Shown here: one piece after another, positions 1 to 10,500 of the stretch
How the letters are laid out: each line of letters starts with the position of its first letter
How positions within the stretch are numbered: the stretch's first letter is position 1
Assembly (NCBI RefSeq): GCF_004210375.1
Contig: NC_134834.1
Location: 11,145,857 to 11,209,856 of the forward strand
Direction: 5' to 3'
From: Tachypleus tridentatus
Lineage: Eukaryota > Arthropoda > Merostomata > Xiphosura > Limulidae
Length of the DNA: 64,000 nt
The notes under the pieces: model-generated
Seen by the model: the letters and a program-made list of their open reading frames with translations, nothing else
What the model was told of the DNA's origin: nothing
The model's database searches: none
Program-made: the position numbers and the translations under genes

Positions 1-1062
1 TATCCAAGTGACTTCGTATGAATCCACAGTAATAGATTTTATATGTGACTTCGTACAAATCCACAGTAATATATATTATATCCAAGTGACTTCGTATGAA
101 TCCACAGTAATAGATTTTATATGTGACTTCGTACAAATCCACAGTAATATATATTATATCCAAGTGACTTCGTATGAATCCACAGTAATAGATTTTATAT
201 CCAAGTGACTTCGTACAAATCCACAGTAATAGATTTTATATCCAAGTGACTTCATACAAATCCACAGTAATATATATGTGACTTCGTACAAATCCACAGT
301 AATAGATATTATATGTGACTTCGTACAAATCCACAGTAATAGATATTATATGTGACTTCATACAAATCCACAGTAATAGATATTACATGTGACTTCATAC
401 AAATCCACAGTAATAGATATTACATGTGACTTCATACAAATCCACAGTAATAGATATTATATGTGACTTCATACAAATCCACAGTAATAGATATTATATG
501 TGACTTCGTACAAATCCACAGTAATATACGTGACTTCATACAAATCCACAGTAATAGATATTACATGTGACTTCATACAAATCCACAGTAATATATATTA
601 TATGTGACTTCGTACAAATCCACAGTAATAGATATTACATGTGACTTCATACAAATCCACAGTAATAGATATTACATGTGACTTCATACAAATCCACAGT
701 AATAGATATTATATGTGACTTCATACAAATCCACAGTAATAGATATTATATGTGACTTCATACAAATCCACAGTAATAGATATTATATGTGACTTCATAC
801 AAATCCACAGTAATATATATTATATGTGACTTCGTACAAATCCACAGTAATAGATATTATATGTGACTTCGTACAAATCCACAGTAATAGATATTACATG
901 TGACTTCATACAAATCCACAGTAATAGATATTATATGTGACTTCATACAAATCCACAGTAATATATATGTGACTTCGTACAAATCCACAGTAATAGATAT
1001 TATATGTGACTTCATACAAATCCACAGTAATAGATATTATATGTGACTTCATACAAATCCAC
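1..1062. repeat. Minisatellite A, ~37-bp unit
   Basis: Tandem array that enters the window from the left. The core of every unit is GTGACTTC(G/A)TACAAATCC followed by ACAGTAATA and an AT-rich spacer of variable length. Units vary at one CpG-like site (TTCGTAC or TTCATAC) and in the spacer (TAGATATTATAT, TAGATATTACAT or TATATAT). The first ~200 bases use a longer variant containing CCAAGTGACTTCGTATGAA that alternates with the standard unit as a 78-bp dimer. The array ends at about 1062, where the last unit runs into ACACAGATAAG. About 28 units are present. There is no sign of coding function; the short open frame at the start comes from the 78-bp dimer being a multiple of three. Confidence 0.95.
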
Positions 1063-1482
1063 ACAGATAAGTTTTTTTTTAATCTAATTTTCTGGACGAA
1101 CTCTCTGGAGTCAACTTCTTTCTTTAGTAATACATATCAGCAATACAAAGGTAGTGTAAACAAAAATACATAAATGATTCCCATGATAATTACTGTACTT
1201 ATCTCGATAGTAAATAAATGTGTGTGGCGGAGTCACAGGCTATGTCCAACTTTATCTAGTTGTCATTCTATTTGTACTGGTTCCCACTCATACATCTTGA
1301 TGGAGGTGAATTATGACCCATTAATGAGAAACACTGTGTCCATCTCCTTTATTAATAATGCCTTTCATGGAAATTGTGGTCATTGTCTTATTTCACATTC
1401 ACCAAATTGATTTTGTTGTAACATCGGCTGGCACATTAAAAACGTTCTTTCCGTTCGAGAAGTTTGCTTTAACAATCTGAAA
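1063..1482. other. Single-copy spacer, no gene seen
   Basis: AT-rich sequence between two tandem arrays. A 78-codon open frame at 1174-1410 has no recognisable domain, no splice context I can defend and no relation to neighbours. I treat it as chance. Confidence 0.6.
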
Positions 1483-1560
1483 CGGACTTTATGCTATGGA
1501 CCACTCTTGATGGTGTATATACTAAACGGACTTTATGCTATGGACCACTTTTGATGGTGT
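1483..1560. repeat. Short 44-bp tandem duplication
   Basis: CGGACTTTATGCTATGGACC begins at 1483 and again at 1527. The two copies are nearly identical (ACTCTTGATGG versus ACTTTTGATGG), and the second is cut short at about 1560. It looks like a two-unit incipient tandem repeat just upstream of the 36-bp array. Confidence 0.85.
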
Positions 1561-1579
1561 GTTGGAGACTCCTCAGATT

Positions 1580-2325
1580 TTATCTACTACTGCAAATATT
1601 TAAGTGTCCTCATATTTTGCATACTACTGCACATGTTCGAGTGTTCTCAGGTTTATCTTCTAGTGCACATGTTCGAGTGTTCTCAGGTTTATCTTCTAGT
1701 GCACATGTTCGAGTGTTCTCATATTTGACCTGCTAGTGCACGTGTTTGAGTGTTTTTAGGTTTATCTTCTAGTGCACATGTTTGAGTGTTCTCAGATTGG
1801 ACCTGCTAGTGCACATGTTTGAGTGTTTTTAGGTTTATCTTATAGTGCACATGTCCAAGTGTTCTCAGGTTTATCTTCTAGTGCACATGTTTGAGTGTTT
1901 TTAGGTTTATCTTCTAGTGCACATGTCCAAGTGTTCTCAGATTTGACCTGCTAGTGCACGTGTTTGAGTGTTTTTAGGTTTATCTTCTAGTGTACATGTT
2001 TGAGTGTTCTCAGATTGGACCTGCTAGTGCACATGTTTGAGTGTTTTAGGTTTATCTTATAGTGCACATGTCCAAGTGTTCTCAGGTTTATCTTCTAGTG
2101 CACATGTTTGAGTGTTTTTAGGTTTATCTTCTAGTGCACATGTCCAAGTGTTCTCAGATTTGACCTGCTAGTGCACATGTTTGAGTGTTTTTAAGTTTAT
2201 CTTCTAGTGCACATGTTTGAGTGTTTTTAGGTTTATCTTCTAGTGCACATGTCCAAGTGTTCTCAGATTTGATCTTCTAGTGCACATGTTTGAGTGTTCT
2301 CAGATTTAGTCTGCTAATGCACATG
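1580..2325. repeat. Minisatellite B, 36-bp unit with six-monomer higher order
   Basis: About 20 units built on TAGTGCACATGTTTGAGTGT followed by TCTCAGGTTTATCTTC. Variants include GTTCGAG, GTTTGAG or GTCCAAG, and TTTATCTTC or TTGACCTGC at the unit end. Distinctive variants recur together: AGATTGGACCTGC occurs at about 1794 and 2011, ~217 bases apart, with the same order of monomer variants between them. That is a six-monomer higher-order unit copied about twice. The first units (1580-1640) are the most diverged. Confidence 0.93.
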
Positions 2326-2654
2326 TGAGAATCCTTCTAAGGAAACATGTAAATATCAAAATATTTATTGGAACTCATAAAAGGATATTAATATCCATGC
2401 TCATATCCATTCACGGAAGGACTAATACATCTTAAAGATGGATTATTAACTTCCGGTAGTACAATTTAGTCTGAATAAAGTGAAGGTCGTAGAATTACAA
2501 AGTTTTTCAAACCAGTTTCTTGCTATTTTGTATTAATGAATATGGACTAGACACCTCTTTTGCATGCAGACTCACACACATCCAGAATAGATTCTCGAAA
2601 GTAGCAAATACATTGAAAAGTTTAGAATAAATATTGTGATATCTGTTGTATGAG
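2326..2654. other. Single-copy spacer, no gene seen
   Basis: AT-rich, with stop codons in all frames. No recognisable repeat, RNA gene or exon. Confidence 0.6.
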
Positions 2655-2832
2655 CCAACGTTTTTGTAAGTTCTGGGATGTAAACTATAACATTTAACGT
2701 CACTGTTTTATTTATCCAACTTTTTGAAAGACCTGGGGTGTTGTTCAAAACTTGAACATGTTATTTTTGTGGTCCACTTTTTGGAAGATCTAAGATGTTA
2801 TCCAGAATCTGTGACGCCACTGTTATTGTGCC
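2655..2832. repeat. Three decayed ~60-bp tandem units
   Basis: CCAACGTTTTTG, TCCAACTTTTTGAAAG and TCCACTTTTTGGAAG begin at about 2655, 2715 and 2773. Each is followed by a related GGATGT/GGTGTT/AGATGTTAT block and, in the first and third units, by TCACTGTT/CCACTGTTAT. Divergence is high, so this would be an old, dead tandem repeat. Confidence 0.5.
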
Positions 2833-3169
2833 TGTGAACAAGTCTGTACGACCGTAAATTGGTTATAAATCAGATATTTAGTAAATTTGGTAATTTAATA
2901 TAATTAGGATGTCAGAATTGTTGATAACTTGTGTTGTTGTTAAAGTAAACGTTTTATCGACCCTTAACGTGCTTGTATAGATTCTGTTAAATAATTCTGA
3001 GTGTAGAAATAAATCCTTCTCTTCTTCTTAAAGACTAAATGATATTGTTTGTCATAAGTTAGGCTTACCATGTTGTGATCTCATGTAACAGTTCCATAAC
3101 ATGACTGTTCGACTTTAACGTTGATTGTAAATCTTACAGACATGTTAGTTTTTTGTCGTTACGTTCAAC

Positions 3170-3790
3170 CCAAAATCGTTACACCGCATTGAATAGCGGC
3201 TGAATATTCTGTTACACTTTGTTCTGTATCGTTAAACAATAATTCTGAGGTTCTTCAATAGTGATCCAGTATTCTATTAGGCTTAGCTCATAATCGTCAA
3301 ATAACAATAATCTTAATGGTATTCATTAGCGATCAAATATTATGTTAGGCTTAACTCATAATCGTCAAATAACAATCTTGATGGTCTTCAAGAGTTACCA
3401 AATATTCTGTTAAGCGTAACTCATAATTGTTAAACAGCAGTCCTTATGGTTTGTAATAGTGATGAAATATTCTGTTAGGCTTAACTCATAATTGTTAAAC
3501 AGCAGTCCTTATGGATTTTAATAGTGATGAAATATTCTGTTAGACTTAACTCATAATCGCTAAACAGCAATCTTTATGGTTTTCGAAAGTGATCAAATAT
3601 TTTGTTAGGCTTAACTCATAACAGTTAAACAGCAGTCCTTATGGTCTTTAATAGTGATCAGATATTCTGTTAGGCTTAGTTCATAATCGTTAAAGAGCTC
3701 TTTTTATGGTCTTTAATTGTGATCAAATATCCTGTTAGGCTTAACTCATAATAGTTAAACAAGAATCTTGATGGTCTTAACAGTAACTTC
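3170..3790. repeat. Decayed ~65-bp tandem repeat
   Basis: About nine diverged units sharing AAATATTCTGTTAGGCTTAA, then CTCATAATCGTTAAACAGCA, then CTTATGGTCTTTAATAGTGA. TCATAATTGTTAAACAGCAG occurs at 3421 and 3486, giving the 65-bp period. Units differ by many substitutions and small indels, unlike the near-identical units of the arrays at 4518 and 39661, so this array is older and no longer being homogenised. Confidence 0.9.
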
Positions 3791-4233
3791 TATTTCAGTT
3801 CATAATTTGAATCATTGAACATTTTAATAACGCATATTTATTTAAAACGAACAAATGTTTTCGAATTAGCTTGTTAGCATTCCGAGTTGCGGAAAATAAG
3901 GTTCAAGATTCGAGCATGCGTTTCCACTCAACATGCTCCACATCTAAATTTGAAATGACTAGGCCCGAAGCTTGTGGCTGGCTCGTGACCTGGTTGTTTA
4001 GCCTGTTCGTCGCATAAGATGCCATCCAGTTTGAAAATATCATATTCTTTACGTTTCAAACTGAAAATAAAAACAAAACGTGACACAATGATATTTAATA
4101 TCAAAGCATCGTATGAATCATGTCAAGTTAAGGATAAGTGTAGTGTGCGATGAGTGATAGATAGAGAGAAGAAATCTAGCTGGCATTGTCACTCGTTTGT
4201 TGTTGTTATTATAACTCATTATTACAGCAGCTA
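3791..4233. other. Single-copy spacer left of SINE1, no gene seen
   Basis: No open frame or RNA gene that I can support. A stretch near 3898-3950 (GGTTCAAGATTCGAGC, then TCAACATGCTCC) vaguely recalls the box B and downstream part of SINE1. It could be a very old copy but is too diverged to annotate. Confidence 0.5.
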
Positions 4234-4246
4234 TCGAGGTTGAATG

Positions 4247-4517
4247 TCCGGTACGGCCAGGTGGGTTAAGGCGTTCGACTCGTAATCTGAGGGTCGCGGG
4301 TTCGAATCCCGGTCGCACCAAACATGCTCGCACTTTCAGACGTGGGGGCGTTATAATGTGACGGTCAATTTCACTATTCGTTGGTAAAAGAGTAGCCCAA
4401 GAGTTGGCAGTGGGTGGTGGTGACTAGCTGCCTTCCCTCTAGTCTTGCACTGCTAAATTAGGGACGGCTAGCGCAGATAGCTCTCGTGAAGCTTTGCGCG
4501 AAATTCAAAACAAACAG
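4247..4517 (+). mobile_element. SINE1, full length, founder copy of the 42-bp array
   Basis: tRNA-derived retroposon. The head carries a pol III box A (TGG or CGGCCAGGTGGG class) at about 4254-4267 and a perfect box B, GGTTCGAATCC, at about 4300. The anticodon loop of the tRNA-like region reads CTCGTAA, so a tRNA-Thr(CGU)-like ancestor is possible. The body has AACATGCTCGC, then ATTCGTTGGTAAAAGAGTAG, then GACTAGCTGCCTTCCCTCTA, and ends GCGAAATTCAAAACAAACAG. An imperfect TSD flanks it: TCGAGGTTGAATG at 4234-4246 and TCAAGGTTGAAAG at 4518-4530 (11 of 13 match). The right TSD is also part of the first monomer of the 42-bp array. Confidence 0.93.
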
Positions 4518-7500
4518 TCAAGGTTGAAAGATGAGTTATGTTTCAAAACAAACAAACAGTCAATGTTGAAAGATGAGTTATGTTTCAAAACAAACAAACA
4601 GTCAATGTTGAAACATGAGTTATGTTTCAAAACAAACAAACAGTCAATGTTGAAACATGAGTTATGTTTCAAAACAAACAAACAGTCAATGTTGAAAGAT
4701 GAGTTATGTTTCAAAACAAACAAACAGTCAAGGTTGAAAGATGAGTTATGTTTCAAAACAAACAAACAGTCAAGGTTGAAAGATGAGTTATGTTTCAAAA
4801 CAAACAAACAGTCAAGGTTGAAAGATGAGTTATGTTTCAAAACAAACAAACAGTCAAGGTTGAAAGATGAGTTATGTTTCAAAACAAACAAACAGTCAAG
4901 GTTGAAAGATGAGTTATGTTTCAAAACAAACAAACAGTCAATGTTGAAAGATGAGTTATGTTTCAAAACAAACAAACAGTCAATGTTGAAAGATGAGTTA
5001 TGTTTCAAAACAAACAAACAGTCAATGTTGAAAGATGAGTTATGTTTCAAAACAAACAAACAGTCAATGTTGAAAGATGAGTTATGTTTCAAAACAAACA
5101 AACAGTCAATGTTGAAAGATGAGTTATGTTTCAAAACAAACAAACAGTCAATGTTGAAAGATGAGTTATGTTTCAAAACAAACAAACAGTCAAGGTTGAA
5201 AGATGAGTTATGTTTCAAAACAAACAGTCAATGTTGAAAGATGAGTTATGTTTCAAAACAAACAAACAGTCAATGTTGAAAGATGAGTTATGTTTCAAAA
5301 CAAACAAACAGTCAAGGTTGAAAGATGAGTTATGTTTCAAAACAAACAAACAGTCAATGTTGAAAGATGAGTTATGTTTCAAAACAAACAAACAGTCAAT
5401 GTTGAAAGATGAGTTATGTTTCAAAACAAACAAACAGTCAATGTTGAAAGATGAGTTATGTTTCAAAACAAACAAACAGTCAATGTTGAAAGATGAGTTA
5501 TGTTTCAAAACAAACAAACAGTCAAGGTTGAAAGATGAGTTATGTTTCAAAACAAACAAACAGTCAATGTTGAAAGATGAGTTATGTTTCAAAACAAACA
5601 AACAGTCAATGTTGAAAGATGAGTTATGTTTCAAAACAAACAAACAGTCAATGTTGAAAGATGAGTTATGTTTCAAAACAAACAAACAGTCAAGGTTGAA
5701 AGATGAGTTATGTTTCAAAACAAACAAACAGTCAATGTTGAAAGATGAGTTATGTTTCAAAACAAACAAACAGTCAATGTTGAAAGATGAGTTATGTTTC
5801 AAAACAAACAAACAGTCAATGTTGAAAGATGAGTTATGTTTCAAAACAAACAAACAGTCAATGTTGAAAGATGAGTTATGTTTCAAAACAAACAAACAAA
5901 CAGTCAAGGTTGAAAGATGAGTTATGTTTCAAAACAAACAAACAGTCAAGGTTGAAAGATGAGTTATGTTTCAAAACAAACAAACAAACAGTCAATGTTG
6001 AAAGATGAGTTATGTTTCAAAACAAACAAACAGTCAAGGTTGAAAGATGAGTTATGTTTCAAAACAAACAAACAAACAGTCAAGGTTGAAAGATGAGTTA
6101 TGTTTCAAAACAAACAAACAGTCAAGGTTGAAAGATGAGTTATGTTTCAAAACAAACAAACAGTCAAGGTTGAAAGATGAGTTATGTTTCAAAACAAACA
6201 AACAGTCAATGTTGAAAGATGAGTTATGTTTCAAAACAAACAAACAAACAGTCAAGGTTGAAAGATGAGTTATGTTTCAAAACAAACAAACAGTCAAGGT
6301 TGAAAGATGAGTTATGTTTCAAAACAAACAAACAAACAGTCAATGTTGAAAGATGAGTTATGTTTCAAAACAAACAAACAGTCAAGGTTGAAAGATGAGT
6401 TATGTTTCAAAACAAACAAACAAACAGTCAAGGTTGAAAGATGAGTTATGTTTCAAAACAAACAAACAGTCAAGGTTGAAAGATGAGTTATGTTTCAAAA
6501 CAAACAAACAAACAGTCAAGGTTGAAAGATGAGTTATGTTTCAAAACAAACAAACAGTCAAGGTTGAAAGATGAGTTATGTTTCAAAACAAACAAACAAA
6601 CAGTCAAGGTTGAAAGATGAGTTATGTTTCAAAACAAACAAACAGTCAAGGTTGAAAGATGAGTTATGTTTCAAAACAAACAAACAAACAGTCAATGTTG
6701 AAAGATGAGTTATGTTTCAAAACAAACAAACAGTCAAGGTTGAAAGATGAGTTATGTTTCAAAACAAACAAACAAACAGTCAAGGTTGAAAGATGAGTTA
6801 TGTTTCAAAACAAACAAACAGTCAAGGTTGAAAGATGAGTTATGTTTCAAAACAAACAAACAAACAGTCAATGTTGAAAGATGAGTTATGTTTCAAAACA
6901 AACAAACAGTCAAGGTTGAAAGATGAGTTATGTTTCAAAACAAACAAACAAACAGTCAAGGTTGAAAGATGAGTTATGTTTCAAAACAAACAAACAGTCA
7001 AGGTTGAAAGATGAGTTATGTTTCAAAACAAACAAACAGTCAATGTTGAAAGATGAGTTATGTTTCAAAACAAACAAACAGTCAAGGTTGAAAGATGAGT
7101 TATGTTTCAAAACAAACAAACAGTCAAGGTTGAAAGATGAGTTATGTTTCAAAACAAACAAACAGTCAATGTTGAAAGATGAGTTATGTTTCAAAACAAA
7201 CAAACAGTCAATGTTGAAAGATGAGTTATGTTTCAAAACAAACAAACAGTCAATGTTGAAAGATGAGTTATGTTTCAAAACAAACAAACAGTCAATGTTG
7301 AAAGATGAGTTATGTTTCAAAACAAACAAACAGTCAATGTTGAAAGATGAGTTATGTTTCAAAACAAACAAACAGTCAATGTTGAAAGATGAGTTATGTT
7401 TCAAAACAAACAAACAGTCAATGTTGAAAGATGAGTTATGTTTCAAAACAAACAAACAGTCAATGTTGAAAGATGAGTTATGTTTCAAAACAAACAAACA

Positions 7501-10500
7501 GTCAATGTTGAAAGATGAGTTATGTTTCAAAACAAACAAACAGTCAATGTTGAAAGATGAGTTATGTTTCAAAACAAACAAACAGTCAATGTTGAAAGAT
7601 GAGTTATGTTTCAAAACAAACAAACAGTCAATGTTGAAAGATGAGTTATGTTTCAAAACAAACAAACAGTCAATGTTGAAAGATGAGTTATGTTTCAAAA
7701 CAAACAAACAGTCAATGTTGAAAGATGAGTTATGTTTCAAAACAAACAAACAGTCAATGTTGAAAGATGAGTTATGTTTCAAAACAAACAAACAGTCAAT
7801 GTTGAAAGATGAGTTATATTTCAAAACAAACAGTCAATGTTGAAAGATGAGTTATGTTTCAAAACAAACAAACAAACAGTCAATGTTGAAACATGAGTTA
7901 TGTTTCAAAACAAACAAACAGTCAATGTTGAAAGATGAGTTATGTTTCAAAACAAACAAACAGTCAATGTTGAAAGATGAGTTATGTTTCAAAACAAACA
8001 AACAGTCAATGTTGAAAGATGAGTTATGTTTCAAAACAAACAAACAAACAGTCAATGTTGAAAGATGAGTTATGTTTCAAAACAAACAAACAAACAGTCA
8101 ATGTTGAAAGATGAGTTATGTTTCAAAACAAACAAACAAACAGTCAATGTTGAAACATGAGTTATGTTTCAAAACAAACAAACAGTCAATGTTGAAAGAT
8201 GAGTTATGTTTCAAAACAAACAAACAGTCAAGGTTGAAAGATGAGTTATGTTTCAAAACAAACAGTCAATGTTGAAAGATGAGTTATGTTTCAAAACAAA
8301 CAAACAGTCAAGGTTGAAAGATGAGTTATGTTTCAAAACAAACAAACAGTCAATGTTGAAAGATGAGTTATGTTTCAAAACAAACAAACAGTCAATGTTG
8401 AAAGATGAGTTATGTTTCAAAACAAACAAACAGTCAATGTTGAAAGATGAGTTATGTTTCAAAACAAACAAACAGTCAAGGTTGAAAGATGAGTTATGTT
8501 TCAAAACAAACAGTCAATGTTGAAAGATGAGTTATGTTTCAAAACAAACAAACAGTCAATGTTGAAAGATGAGTTATGTTTCAAAACAAACAAACAGTCA
8601 AGGTTGAAAGATGAGTTATGTTTCAAAACAAACAAACAGTCAATGTTGAAAGATGAGTTATGTTTCAAAACAAACAAACAGTCAAGGTTGAAAGATGAGT
8701 TATGTTTCAAAACAAACAAACAAACAGTCAATGTTGAAAGATGAGTTATGTTTCAAAACAAACAAACAGTCAATGTTGAAAGATGAGTTATGTTTCAAAA
8801 CAAACAAACAGTCAATGTTGAAAGATAAGTTATGTTTCAAAACAAACAGTCAATCAATGTTGAAAGATGAGTTATGTTTCAAAACAAACAAACAAACAGT
8901 CAATGTTGAAACATGAGTTATGTTTCAAAACAAACAAACAGTCAAGGTTGAAAGATGAGTTATGTTTCAAAACAAACAGTCAATGTTGAAAGATGAGTTA
9001 TGTTTCAAAACAAACAAACAAACAGTCAATGTTGAAAGATGAGTTATGTTTCAAAACAAACAAACAGTCAATGTTGAAAGATGAGTTATGTTTCAAAAAA
9101 CAAACAAACAGTCAATGTTGAAAGATGAGTTATGTTTCAAAACAAACAAACAAACAGTCAATGTTGAAACATGAGTTATGTTTCAAAACAAACAAACAGT
9201 CAAGGTTGAAAGATGAGTTATGTTTCAAAACAAACAAACAAACAGTCAATGTTGAAAGATGAGTTATGTTTCAAAACAAACAAACAAACAGTCAATGTTG
9301 AAAGATGAGTTATGTTTCAAAACAAACAAACAGTCAAGGTTGAAAGATGAGTTATGTTTCAAAACAAACAAACAGTCAAGGTTGAAAGATGAGTTATGTT
9401 TCAAAACAAACAAACAGTCAAGGTTGAAAGATGAGTTATGTTTCAAAACAAACAAACAGTCAAGGTTGAAAGATGAGTTATGTTTCAAAACAAACAAACA
9501 GTCAATGTTGAAAGATGAGTTATGTTTCAAAACAAACAAACAGTCAAGGTTGAAAGATGAGTTATGTTTCAAAACAAACAAACAGTCAATGTTGAAAGAT
9601 GAGTTATGTTTCAAAACAAACAAACAGTCAAGGTTGAAAGATGAGTTATGTTTCAAAACAAACAAACAGTCAAGGTTGAAAGATGAGTTATGTTTCAAAA
9701 CAAACAAACAGTCAATGTTGAAAGATGAGTTATGTTTCAAAACAAACAAACAGTCAAGGTTGAAAGATGAGTTATGTTTCAAAACAAACAAACAGTCAAG
9801 GTTGAAAGATGAGTTATGTTTCAAAACAAACAAACAGTCAAGGTTGAAAGATGAGTTATGTTTCAAAACAAACAAACAAACAGTCAATGTTGAAAGATGA
9901 GTTATGTTTCAAAACAAACAAACAAACAGTCAATGTTGAAAGATGAGTTATGTTTCAAAACAAACAAACAGTCAAGGTTGAAAGATGAGTTATGTTTCAA
10001 AACAAACAAACAGTCAAGGTTGAAAGATGAGTTATGTTTCAAAACAAACAAACAGTCAAGGTTGAAAGATGAGTTATGTTTCAAAACAAACAAACAGTCA
10101 AGGTTGAAAGATGAGTTATGTTTCAAAACAAACAAACAGTCAATGTTGAAAGATGAGTTATGTTTCAAAACAAACAAACAGTCAAGGTTGAAAGATGAGT
10201 TATGTTTCAAAACAAACAAACAGTCAAGGTTGAAAGATGAGTTATGTTTCAAAACAAACAAACAGTCAAGGTTGAAAGATGAGTTATGTTTCAAAACAAA
10301 CAAACAGTCAAGGTTGAAAGATGAGTTATGTTTCAAAACAAACAAACAGTCAAGGTTGAAAGATGAGTTATGTTTCAAAACAAACAAACAGTCAAGGTTG
10401 AAAGATGAGTTATGTTTCAAAACAAACAAACAGTCAAGGTTGAAAGATGAGTTATGTTTCAAAACAAACAAACAGTCAATGTTGAAAGATGAGTTATGTT

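Noticed and set aside
3898..3955. Very old SINE1 head with GGTTCAAGATTCGAGC and TCAACATGCTCC
   Set aside because: Only two short blocks match. The rest of the element cannot be followed.
4247..4325. Functional tRNA-Thr gene in the SINE1 head
   Set aside because: Acceptor and anticodon stems are imperfect, the sequence continues into the SINE body, and the same head recurs at many loci with TSDs.
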